Below are positions 1 to 5,127 of a stretch of DNA of 5,127 bases, piece after piece. A program made the position numbers and the translations under genes. Origin of the DNA: Clostridia bacterium (GTDB lineage: Bacteria; Bacillota; Clostridia; Oscillospirales; CAG-272). Position 1 is the first letter of the stretch, and every line of letters begins with the position of its first letter. The DNA is taken from positions 1 through 5,127 of the forward strand of contig JAKSPV010000099.1 in the NCBI GenBank assembly GCA_024404475.1. Reading direction: 5' to 3'. The notes under the pieces were generated by a model that was not told the origin of the DNA, ran no database searches, and saw only the letters and a list, made by a program, of their open reading frames with translations.

Positions 1-10
1 CGGCGTGCTT

Positions 11-21
11 TGTGGTAGAAT
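11..21 (+). promoter_or_regulatory. Extended -10 promoter element of the EamA transporter gene
   Basis: TGTGGTAGAAT contains a TAGAAT hexamer (16-21) preceded by the TG/TGTG extension common in Firmicute sigma-A promoters. Transcription would begin near 28, a short leader before the ATG at 50. The -35 box would lie outside the window, so only half of the promoter can be seen. The same 11-base string occurs on the minus strand upstream of the acetyltransferase gene, which supports the reading. Confidence 0.65.
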
Positions 22-49
22 AGACCTATCAGAGAAAGGTGGCATCTTT

Positions 50-901
50 ATGGCATGGATTTGGCTCGTGCTGTTCTACGGCACGGGGAAGGGCGTCCGT
101 GACGCGTTCAAAAAAAAGGCGCTCACGAAATCGGGGACGATGGAAGTCCTGTTTTTCTATACGGCACTGTCGTTTCTTCTGACGATCCCGTTCGCCGGCA
201 ACATCTTCGGCATGCCAAAGATCTATTACCTTTACATTTTCGGAAAATCGTTCGTGATCTTCCTCGCGTGGATCTGCAGCTTCCGCGCCCTGACGACGAT
301 GCCGATCAGTCTCTACGGCGTCATCGACATGTCCGGCGTTCTGTTTTCGACGCTGCTCGGCGTCGTGCTCCTCGGGGAGCGCCCCGGGCTGCTCCGCTGG
401 TTCGGGCTTGCGCTCGTCCTCGCCGGTCTTCTGATCCTCGCCCTGTCGCGCGGCAAGATCCGCGGCACGGGCGTCTCGGGACGGATCATGCTTCTCGCCG
501 TCCTTTCCTGCCTCCTGAACGCCGTTTCCGGCACGCTCGACAAGGTCCTCATGAAGACCGGTGAGATCACCTCCGGGCAGCTTCAGGTATGGTATATGTT
601 CTTTCTCACGCTGTTATACCTCGCCTACATCCTCGTCTCGAAGACGAAGATCGACGTCCGGACGCTGAAAACGAACGGCTGGATCGTCGCCATGTCCGTC
701 CTCTTCGTCGTGTCCGACCGCGCACTCTTCATCGCCAACAGCTATGCGGATTCCAGCGTCACCGCGATGACGCTTATAAAGCAGTCCTCCGTCATCATGT
801 CGCTTTTGCTCGGCAAGCTTTGGTTTAAGGAAAAAGGCGTTTTCCGCCGCGCGCTCTGCGCTCTCCTCATCGCCGCCGGCATTGTGCTGTCGGTGATATA
901 A
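50..901 (+). CDS. EamA/DMT-superfamily transporter, ten-helix membrane protein
   Basis: This 283-residue inner-membrane protein has the length and layout of a two-repeat EamA (drug/metabolite transporter) permease, with about ten hydrophobic segments. The first repeat covers roughly residues 2-133 and ends with the family-typical LLGERP acidic turn (Glu110) before two helices. The second covers roughly 146-281, with the matching WFKEK turn (about 258-262) before the last helix. The start is set at 50 because AAAGGTGG (35-42) sits 7 nt upstream; the frame is open back to position 5, but an ATG there would lie upstream of the predicted transcription start. Members export or import small metabolites such as amino acids or sugars, and the substrate cannot be told from sequence. 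The gene stands alone and faces a convergent neighbour, with a hairpin terminator 3 nt after its stop. Family certain, substrate unknown. Confidence 0.9.
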   Translation: MAWIWLVLFYGTGKGVRDAFKKKALTKSGTMEVLFFYTALSFLLTIPFAGNIFGMPKIYYLYIFGKSFVIFLAWICSFRALTTMPISLYGVIDMSGVLFSTLLGVVLLGERPGLLRWFGLALVLAGLLILALSRGKIRGTGVSGRIMLLAVLSCLLNAVSGTLDKVLMKTGEITSGQLQVWYMFFLTLLYLAYILVSKTKIDVRTLKTNGWIVAMSVLFVVSDRALFIANSYADSSVTAMTLIKQSSVIMSLLLGKLWFKEKGVFRRALCALLIAAGIVLSVI

Positions 902-902
902 C

Positions 903-940
903 AAAAAGCCGCACCCCGGCGAGGATGCAGCTTTCTGTAT
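903..940. terminator. Bidirectional hairpin terminator between convergent genes
   Basis: AAAGC (905-909) pairs with GCTTT (930-934). After one C/A mismatch, GCA (911-913) pairs with TGC (926-928), and CC/GG (914-915/923-924) can add to the stem. On the plus strand the following T-tract is interrupted (CTTTCTGTATT). On the minus strand the same stem is followed by five T residues (complement of 903-907), a better intrinsic terminator. It can therefore stop transcripts of the transporter from the left and of the acetyltransferase from the right. Energy was not calculated. Confidence 0.55.
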
Positions 941-962
941 TGGTGAAGCAGAAAAAGTTTGA

Positions 963-1016
963 AAGTTTTCGCGGGGGGTGCGGAGGCGCCTTTTCCAAAA
1001 GGCCCCCGCGCAACTT
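963..1016. repeat. Imperfect GC-rich palindrome, possible dispersed intergenic element
   Basis: CGCGGGGG (970-977) is exactly complementary to CCCCCGCG (1003-1010). Outside it, AAGTT (963-967) pairs with AACTT (1012-1016) across a small TT/C internal loop. Inside it, CCTTTT (989-994) faces AAAAGG (997-1002) as an apical hairpin, and 978-988 bulges on the left arm. The right arm ends inside the TAA stop codon of the acetyltransferase gene (complement of 1015-1017). The pattern AAAGTTT...GCGGGGGG...CCTTTT-loop-AAAAGG-CCCCCGCGCAACTT resembles intergenic repeats I recall from Clostridia genomes, but only one copy lies here, so dispersal is inferred. It may act as an mRNA 3' stabiliser or an auxiliary terminator. 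Confidence 0.55.
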
Positions 1017-1863
1017 ACCCCAGCGTCAGGCCGAGATAGGCGCCGGCGTCGGGCTCGTCGTTCCAGATCATGCCGGCTGTCATTTCAGTGCCGTAGAGTT
1101 TGCCGCCCGCGGGCATCGTGCAGCGCACCGACGTCAGCGAGTGGAGCATCGCCCAATCGGAGAGGCAAGAGAGGCGCTCCTCAGAGAGCGTCGTTTCCTC
1201 GACGATCAGCGTCCGGCCTTCGGGATAGCACATCGCCGCGTAGTCCGTGTCCTCGCCGTCAAAGCGGATGCGGATGCACCAGCCGCCGGACGATTTCGTA
1301 TCCATCGCCGCGAAGCGCACCGTTGCCTCGCTCCAGACGATCATTCTGCCGAGCGCGGAAAAGTGTTTATCGCGGATCGTCTTGTACTCCTCCGGCGTGA
1401 GGAGACCGAACGTCACGCCGCCAAAGCGGCGCTCCGCCGGGAAGACGACCGTCTTCTGCCGGAAGCCGCGCTTCATCCCGAGTCCCTCGTAATACTGCGC
1501 GAGACTCTCCGACGCCGGTTTCAAAACGCAGACCGCACCCTCGGCGCGGCAGCGCGCGAACACTTCCTCCATCAGGACGTGCCCGATACCGCGTGCGCGG
1601 TACTCCGGCAAAACGGCCAGCGCGTAGGCGTAGTAGGCGGGCCGCCCGTTCTCCGGCGTCCCGTACGCCGCAGGCAGCATATAGACCGCCCCGACGACGC
1701 GGGACAGATCCGTCGCCACGAGCACGTTGTCCGGCTGTACCTGCATCGCAAAAAATGTATGGATAAATAACTCGCTGTCACCGAAGCAGCACTCCCAGAG
1801 CTTCTGCAAGTCGCCGTAAATCGCCGGCGACGCGGTGGTCAGCGTACAGATCTGATACGACAT
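1015..1863 (-). CDS. GNAT-family N-acetyltransferase with C-terminal extension
   Basis: A 282-residue soluble protein. The N-terminal half is a GNAT acetyltransferase domain: the run AYALAVLPEYRARGIGHVLMEE at about 79-100 is motif A, with the acetyl-CoA-binding R-x-x-G-x-G pattern (Arg89, Gly92, Gly94). It is followed by a helix and the ASESLAQYYEGLGMKR segment (about 117-132), the usual motif B region. Residues 140-282 form a second domain that I do not recognise by function; it ends GMIWNDEPDAGAYLGLTLG, a closing pattern seen in other two-domain Firmicute GNAT proteins. The substrate is unknown. The start at 1863 is preferred because GGAGAGG (complement of 1868-1874) precedes it closely. 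An in-frame ATG at 1914 is rejected because it overlaps the -10 box. The gene is monocistronic and convergent with the transporter. Confidence 0.88.
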   Translation of the reverse strand: MSYQICTLTTASPAIYGDLQKLWECCFGDSELFIHTFFAMQVQPDNVLVATDLSRVVGAVYMLPAAYGTPENGRPAYYAYALAVLPEYRARGIGHVLMEEVFARCRAEGAVCVLKPASESLAQYYEGLGMKRGFRQKTVVFPAERRFGGVTFGLLTPEEYKTIRDKHFSALGRMIVWSEATVRFAAMDTKSSGGWCIRIRFDGEDTDYAAMCYPEGRTLIVEETTLSEERLSCLSDWAMLHSLTSVRCTMPAGGKLYGTEMTAGMIWNDEPDAGAYLGLTLG

Positions 1864-1912
1864 GTGACCTCTCCGTTTGTAAAATTCTCTCAAAAAGTCC
1901 GCGTAGATGTTC

Positions 1913-1940
1913 ATTCTACCACACTTTTTGAAAAAAGCAA
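1913..1940 (-). promoter_or_regulatory. Promoter of the GNAT acetyltransferase gene
   Basis: Read on the minus strand, TGTGGTAGAAT supplies an extended -10 (TAGAAT, complement of 1913-1918). TTGCTT (complement of 1935-1940) is a possible -35 at 16-nt spacing, matching the consensus mainly in TTG. Transcription would begin near 1906, giving a leader of about 43 nt before the ATG at 1863. The -10 hexamer and its extension match the one in front of the transporter exactly. Confidence 0.6.
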
Positions 1941-1957
1941 CAGAATTCTTTTGTTTT
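1934..1957. promoter_or_regulatory. Operator-like 24-bp dyad in the divergent intergenic region
   Basis: The half-site AAAGCAACAGAA (1934-1945) and the reverse complement of 1946-1957, AAAACAAAAGAA, agree at 10 of 12 positions around a central GAATTC. The dyad covers the proposed -35 box of the acetyltransferase promoter and lies upstream of the membrane-protein gene, where a dimeric regulator could affect both. A-rich next to T-rich sequence produces such symmetry by chance more easily than mixed sequence, and no regulator gene is adjacent, so this is tentative. Confidence 0.3.
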
Positions 1958-2007
1958 GTGAATATTTTTTACAAAAAAACGGCCGTCATGCGGCAAAAAA
2001 CGAAAAA

Positions 2008-2014
2008 GGAAGGA
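2008..2014 (+). promoter_or_regulatory. Ribosome binding site that fixes the start of the membrane protein
   Basis: GGAAGGA lies 8 nt before the ATG at 2023. The reading frame is open back to 1864, but the upstream part encodes polar, poorly structured sequence translated from the AT-rich promoter region. The residues from 2023 onward give a positively charged start (MTKRKK) followed directly by a hydrophobic helix. This identifies 2023 as the start. Confidence 0.75.
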
Positions 2015-2022
2015 CAAACGCC

Positions 2023-3594
2023 ATGACAAAACGGAAAAAAGTGATCTCCGTCATTATTGTCGTCTGCTCGCTCCTTCTCGCCGCCGCGTGCGCTTTCAGC
2101 ATCACGCTGTTCGGCGACGATTACGGCTACGTCCGCTACACGGACGGCGGCGTCGCCGCGTTTCTTTCCCGCATGGCGGCACATTTCAGCGAGGTCAACG
2201 GCAGGACGCTCGTCCATGCGCTTGACGTATTCCTCCTGCAAGCGGGCGGCATCCTCGGCAAAATCGCCGTTTTTCTACTCATCCCTCTTTTCTGGCTCGG
2301 TGCCGCACGCGTCGCCCTCCCGGACGGCGGCAAAAAGAAGCTCCCCGCCGCCGTCGCCGCCTTGTCCGTTCTCTTCTGGCTCGTCGGGCTCCCGGCGCTC
2401 CGCGAGAGCGTCTTCTGGATCACCGGCGCAGTCAATTATCTTCTGCCGGCAACGCTCCTCGTCTGGCAGGCGGACGCCGCGCGGTGCTGCCGCACCACGG
2501 GCAAAGGTTACGTCCGCTTCGCCGTTCTGTCCGTCCTTACCGCCGCCTCGACGGAGATCGCCGCCGCGGTCTCCCTTCTCATCACGCTCGGCTTTTTGAT
2601 CGAGTCCGCCGCAAAAAAGAGAAGCACCGCGCCGCTCGTCGCCCCGCTCGTTCTCTCGCTCGCGGCCGCCGCAACCGTCTTTTTCGCGCCGGGGAACGCG
2701 CTCCGCGCGTCGTTCTATCCCGCGTTTTACGGCCAGCCGTTTTTCAGCCGCATCGCCGGTCACTTTGCGGAGTTCGCCTCCGTCTGCCTCTCCGACACCG
2801 GCATTTTGCCGGCGCTCGTGCTCCTTGCCGCCGCCGTATTCGCGCGGTGCGCGCGGAAGAAACAGTACGGTCTCGCCGCTGCCGCGGCGGTCCCCGCCGC
2901 GCTTTCCGTCCTTGCGGACGTCTTCGGACTTCTCTCCGGTGAAACGGCCGTTCTCGGCGCGCTTCCCGTCGTCGTCACCGGCACCGTTCTCGTCGTGATC
3001 TTTCTCACCGATGCCAAACGGAGCGCCGTGCCCCTCGCGCTCACGCTTGCTGCTGCGGGCATCCAGCTCGCCATGCTCGCCTCGCCCGTCTTCGGGCCGC
3101 GCACGACGTTTCTTTCCTCCGTGCTCTTCCTGATCGCCGCCGTGCGGACCGTCATGGAGGACGGCATCTCCCTGCCGCTTGCGATCGCGGCAGCAGCAGC
3201 CGTTCCGGTATTTCTGCCCGTCCGGCTCATCATCTCCGTGCCTGCGGCAGCGGCCGCCGTGCTCCTCGCCGTTGCCGTGCATTTCATCACTCGCCGGAAG
3301 ACGGCAAACGTTCTCGCACTCTGCCTTGCGGCCGTCATTCTCGGCGGCGCCGCCGCCGTCGCACGCGGGTACGTCCGGAACGGGATCGTCTACCGCGGGA
3401 ACGACCGGCGCATCGACGCTTATCTTTCGGGAGAGACGGACGGGATCGACCTCATCCTGCCGCCGGCCCCGGCCTGCCGCTACACGTATATCTGTGACGG
3501 CTCTGCGTGGCACGACGAACAGTTCCGGCTCTGGCGGGGCATTCCCGCGGAGACGGTCATCCGCTGGAGCGAAGGAGGCGGTACGAATGACTGA
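2023..3594 (+). CDS. Polytopic membrane protein, DUF6056-like (possible GT-C-type glycosyltransferase)
   Basis: A 523-residue protein with a basic N-terminus, a first membrane helix (about 8-28), then roughly a dozen further hydrophobic segments to about 446, and a soluble C-terminal tail of about 75 residues. Motifs recall the uncharacterised DUF6056 family: GDDYGY (31-36) just after helix 1, VNGR (58-61), FWITGAVNYLLP (131-142), STE (176-178), APGNALR (222-228) and GPRTTF (358-363). The acidic pair Asp32-Asp33 after the first helix is placed like the catalytic acidic motif of GT-C membrane glycosyltransferases, which use lipid-linked sugars on the outer face; that activity is inferred, not shown. 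The tail contains WHDEQFRLWRGI, also like family C-termini. Many segments are alanine-rich. The gene overlaps cca by 8 nt. I found no convincing promoter in 1919-2007; TTGAAA at 1928-1933 has no clear -10 partner. Confidence 0.8.
   Translation: MTKRKKVISVIIVVCSLLLAAACAFSITLFGDDYGYVRYTDGGVAAFLSRMAAHFSEVNGRTLVHALDVFLLQAGGILGKIAVFLLIPLFWLGAARVALPDGGKKKLPAAVAALSVLFWLVGLPALRESVFWITGAVNYLLPATLLVWQADAARCCRTTGKGYVRFAVLSVLTAASTEIAAAVSLLITLGFLIESAAKKRSTAPLVAPLVLSLAAAATVFFAPGNALRASFYPAFYGQPFFSRIAGHFAEFASVCLSDTGILPALVLLAAAVFARCARKKQYGLAAAAAVPAALSVLADVFGLLSGETAVLGALPVVVTGTVLVVIFLTDAKRSAVPLALTLAAAGIQLAMLASPVFGPRTTFLSSVLFLIAAVRTVMEDGISLPLAIAAAAAVPVFLPVRLIISVPAAAAAVLLAVAVHFITRRKTANVLALCLAAVILGGAAAVARGYVRNGIVYRGNDRRIDAYLSGETDGIDLILPPAPACRYTYICDGSAWHDEQFRLWRGIPAETVIRWSEGGGTND
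3572..3578 (+). promoter_or_regulatory. Ribosome binding site of cca, inside the upstream gene
   Basis: AAGGAGG, close to the perfect anti-16S complement, lies 8 nt before the ATG at 3587 and within the last codons of the membrane-protein gene. It settles the cca start: the frame is open far upstream (to 3179), but that part is only a shadow of the membrane-protein gene. Confidence 0.85.
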
Positions 3595-4810
3595 CGAACG
3601 GTTCCGCCTGCCGCCGGAGGTGCACGAGGCGCTCACCCGACTCGGCCGCGCCGGTCACGAGGCGTTCATCGTCGGCGGCTGCGTCCGCGACACGCTGATG
3701 GGCCGCCCCGTCAGTGACTACGACATGATGACCTCCGCGACGCCCGACGAGACCGCCGCCGCCTTTGCCGACTGCCGCATCATCGAGACAGGCATGAAAC
3801 ACGGCACCGTGACCGTCATCCTCAGCGGCCGGCCGCTCGAGATCACGACCTACCGCACGGACGGCGCATACAGCGACGGAAGACATCCCGACGAAGTCTC
3901 GTTCACGTCGTCGCTCAGGGAAGACCTCGCGCGGCGCGACTTCACCGTCAACGCGATGGCGTATCATCCGGACGTCGGTCTCGTCGATCGCTTCGGCGGG
4001 CTCGTCGATCTCGACAGAAAAGTCATCCGCTGCGTCGGCGACCCCCGGCGGCGCTTCTCCGAGGACGCGCTCCGCATCCTCCGCGCGCTCCGCTTCGCGT
4101 CGGTGCTCTCGTTCCGGATCGACGGCGAGACGTTCGCCGCGGCAAGCGAGCTTCGGGAAAATCTCCGTTTCGTCAGCGCCGAGCGCGTCTACGCCGAACT
4201 TTCAAAATTACTTCGCGGCGGCTATGCCGAAAAAATCCTTCTTCCCTCGCAGATGATCCTCGCCGAAGCTGCGGCGCCCCTCGCGTCGTACGACGCGGAC
4301 GCCTGGGCGGCTGCCGCCCGGCGTGTGTCGCGCGTTCCGCGCGACGGGGCGCCCCGGTACGCAGCGCTCTTCTGGTGGCTTCCGGAGGGAGAAGCCGCAC
4401 GAGCGGCGGAACTTCTGAAAATAGACGGCCGGACGAGGAATGCCGTGCTCGATGCGCTCCGGCTCCGGGACGTTCCCCTGCCGGAAAACGACGCCGAGGC
4501 GCGGGAACTGCTCCGCCGCGGCGGTGCCGACGCGGCACGCACCGCCCTGCTCGTCCGGTTGGCGGACGGCGACAGCGACGCGCTCGACGCGCTGCGTCTC
4601 GTATGGGGCGTGCTCTCGCGCGGTGAACCGTACAACCTCCGGATGCTCGCGGTCTCCGGCCGCGACCTTATGGAGGCCGGCATCCCCGCCGGGAAATCGC
4701 TCGGCAACACACTGGAGCGTCTTCTTGACGGCGTCATCGCCGGACGCCTGCCGAACGAAAAAGACGCGCTGCTCCGGGCAGCAAATCCCGCCTCGGAGAG
4801 ATCCGTATAA
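3587..4810 (+). CDS. cca: CCA tRNA nucleotidyltransferase (class II)
   Basis: This 407-residue cytoplasmic enzyme adds or repairs the 3' CCA end of tRNA from CTP and ATP without a nucleic-acid template. Class II hallmarks are present in order: motif A FIVGGCVRDTLMGRPVSDYD (about 27-46, metal-binding Asp44 and Asp46), KHGTVTV (71-77), RRDFTVNAMAY (116-126), the DRFGGLVDLDRKVIRCVGDP segment (134-153), and the nucleotide-selecting EDALRILRALRF (159-170; Glu159, Asp160, Arg163). VYAELSKLL (201-209) closes the neck. The C-terminal body is alanine-rich and divergent but ends with the family pattern SGRDLMEAGIPAGKSLGNTLERLLDGVIAGRLPNEKDALL (357-396). No HD phosphohydrolase domain is seen. Length is ordinary for a Gram-positive enzyme. 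The start overlaps the membrane-protein gene by 8 nt, which suggests co-transcription and translational coupling. Full CCA addition rather than A-adding alone is likely but not proved by sequence. Confidence 0.95.
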   Translation: MTDERFRLPPEVHEALTRLGRAGHEAFIVGGCVRDTLMGRPVSDYDMMTSATPDETAAAFADCRIIETGMKHGTVTVILSGRPLEITTYRTDGAYSDGRHPDEVSFTSSLREDLARRDFTVNAMAYHPDVGLVDRFGGLVDLDRKVIRCVGDPRRRFSEDALRILRALRFASVLSFRIDGETFAAASELRENLRFVSAERVYAELSKLLRGGYAEKILLPSQMILAEAAAPLASYDADAWAAAARRVSRVPRDGAPRYAALFWWLPEGEAARAAELLKIDGRTRNAVLDALRLRDVPLPENDAEARELLRRGGADAARTALLVRLADGDSDALDALRLVWGVLSRGEPYNLRMLAVSGRDLMEAGIPAGKSLGNTLERLLDGVIAGRLPNEKDALLRAANPASERSV

Positions 4811-4813
4811 AAC

Positions 4814-4840
4814 AAAAGCACCCCACGGGGGTGCTTTTTT
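4814..4840. terminator. Strong bidirectional intrinsic terminator after cca
   Basis: AAAAGCACCCC (4814-4824) pairs with GGGGTGCTTTT (4828-4838) around the loop ACG, a perfect 11-bp stem with seven GC-rich pairs, followed by a run of six T residues (4835-4840). On the opposite strand the same stem is followed by TTTTGTTTT. It starts 3 nt after the cca stop and ends a few bases beyond the stop of the convergent pyruvyl transferase gene, so it serves both. Confidence 0.93.
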
Positions 4841-4845
4841 GTATG

Positions 4846-5127
4846 CTATTTTCCGAGCGTCTCCCGGACGTCTTCCCTTGCCGCGGCGCGAAGCGCGGCG
4901 AGTTTTTCGCCCGTCGCGGGCAGCCATGCGTCCCGCTCGGCGAGCAGTCGTCCCGCCGCATCTGCGATCTCGTCAGAGGAAGCATCGGCCGGCAGCGCCG
5001 GGAAGCCGAACGGCTCGAGAAATCCCGCGATCTTCGCGTCAGCCGAGACGCCGACAGCGGCGCGTCCCGCAATGGCGGCAGGCACGAGCGCGTGCAGGCG
5101 CATCCCGATGACGACGTCCGATCCGGC
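4846..5127 (-). CDS. csaB: Polysaccharide pyruvyl transferase, CsaB-like (C-terminal part, 5' end beyond window)
   Basis: Only the last 93 codons are present; the frame stays open to the right edge, so the start lies outside. The first visible residues, GSDVVIGMRLHALVPAAIAG, carry the GMRLH signature of the C-terminal half of polysaccharide pyruvyl transferases. This is followed by VGVSADAK, which corresponds to the family's usual G-I-S-Y-D-P-K. The remainder is a helical tail (SSDEIADAAGRLLAERDAWL...) typical of the family end. CsaB proteins transfer pyruvate from phosphoenolpyruvate to secondary cell-wall polysaccharide, the ligand of SLH-domain surface proteins; that role is known for the family and inferred here. 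An internal ATG at 5103 is not the start, because GMRLH would be split. The gene converges on cca and shares its terminator. Confidence 0.82.
   Translation of the reverse strand, partial: AGSDVVIGMRLHALVPAAIAGRAAVGVSADAKIAGFLEPFGFPALPADASSDEIADAAGRLLAERDAWLPATGEKLAALRAAAREDVRETLGK

Noticed and set aside
925..1770. A 281-codon plus-strand open frame opposite the acetyltransferase gene
   Set aside because: Its translation is Arg/His/Ala-rich without recognisable motifs, it begins inside the terminator hairpin, and the opposite strand carries a clear GNAT motif and promoter.
1982..1994. A small hairpin GCCG-TCATG-CGGC before the membrane-protein gene
   Set aside because: A 4-bp stem cannot be extended on either side and is within chance expectation; no riboswitch-like architecture surrounds it.
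1864..2022. A 53-residue N-terminal extension of the membrane protein starting at 1864
   Set aside because: It has no ribosome binding site, spans the divergent AT-rich promoter region, and adds polar residues before a normal MTKRKK-helix start that has its own GGAAGGA.
1988..2026. A 12-codon leader ORF whose TGA overlaps the membrane-protein start (ATGA)
   Set aside because: No ribosome binding site precedes its ATG, and the Lys/Gln codons come from the purine-rich Shine-Dalgarno region; the overlap is probably accidental.
3183..3270. GCN-type short repeats coding for alanine runs in the membrane protein
   Set aside because: The repeats are imperfect, in frame and within hydrophobic helices; they fit GC-rich alanine codon use rather than a functional repeat array.
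2275..3636. A 453-codon open frame on the minus strand under the membrane-protein gene
   Set aside because: It is antisense to a well-supported gene, and its translation is a low-complexity mix of Gly, Arg, Asp and Glu without hydrophobic core or motifs. In high-GC DNA with biased third positions such shadows are expected.
4208..4927. Long minus-strand frames under cca
   Set aside because: They cross the terminator and oppose a confidently identified gene; the composition is Arg/Ala/Gly noise without motifs.

Overview
The window is a high-GC, gene-dense stretch that looks chromosomal and comes most likely from a Clostridia-type Firmicute, plausibly an Oscillospirales-like gut anaerobe. The case rests on strong AGGAGG-type ribosome binding sites, extended -10 promoters of the form TGTGGTAGAAT, a CsaB-type pyruvyl transferase typical of Gram-positive envelopes, and an intergenic palindromic element of a kind I recall from such genomes. 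The placement is an inference. No phage, insertion sequence, tRNA, rRNA or CRISPR array is visible.

Layout, left to right. (1) 50-901 (+): a ten-helix EamA/DMT-family transporter, with its -10 element and ribosome binding site at the very left edge. (2) 902-1014: a convergent intergenic region with a bidirectional hairpin terminator (905-934) and a second, larger GC-rich palindrome (963-1016) that runs into the stop codon of the next gene. (3) 1015-1863 (-): a GNAT-family acetyltransferase with a long C-terminal extension, driven by a promoter at 1913-1940. (4) 1864-2022: an AT-rich divergent intergenic region holding that promoter and a 24-bp operator-like dyad. (5) 2023-3594 (+): a large polytopic membrane protein resembling the DUF6056 / GT-C-like family. 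(6) 3587-4810 (+): a CCA-adding tRNA nucleotidyltransferase that overlaps the membrane protein gene by 8 nt and so is probably co-transcribed and translationally coupled with it. (7) 4814-4840: a strong bidirectional terminator. (8) 4846-5127 (-): the C-terminal end of a polysaccharide pyruvyl transferase (CsaB-like), cut by the right edge.

The genes do not form one pathway. The only clear operon is membrane protein plus cca. The membrane protein and CsaB could both belong to cell-surface glycan biology, but they are on opposite strands and separated by a terminator, so the link is only by neighbourhood. The region is mostly ordinary. The points most worth following are the uncharacterised membrane protein with its GT-C-like acidic motif, its coupling to cca, the palindromic intergenic element, and the dyad over the GNAT promoter.
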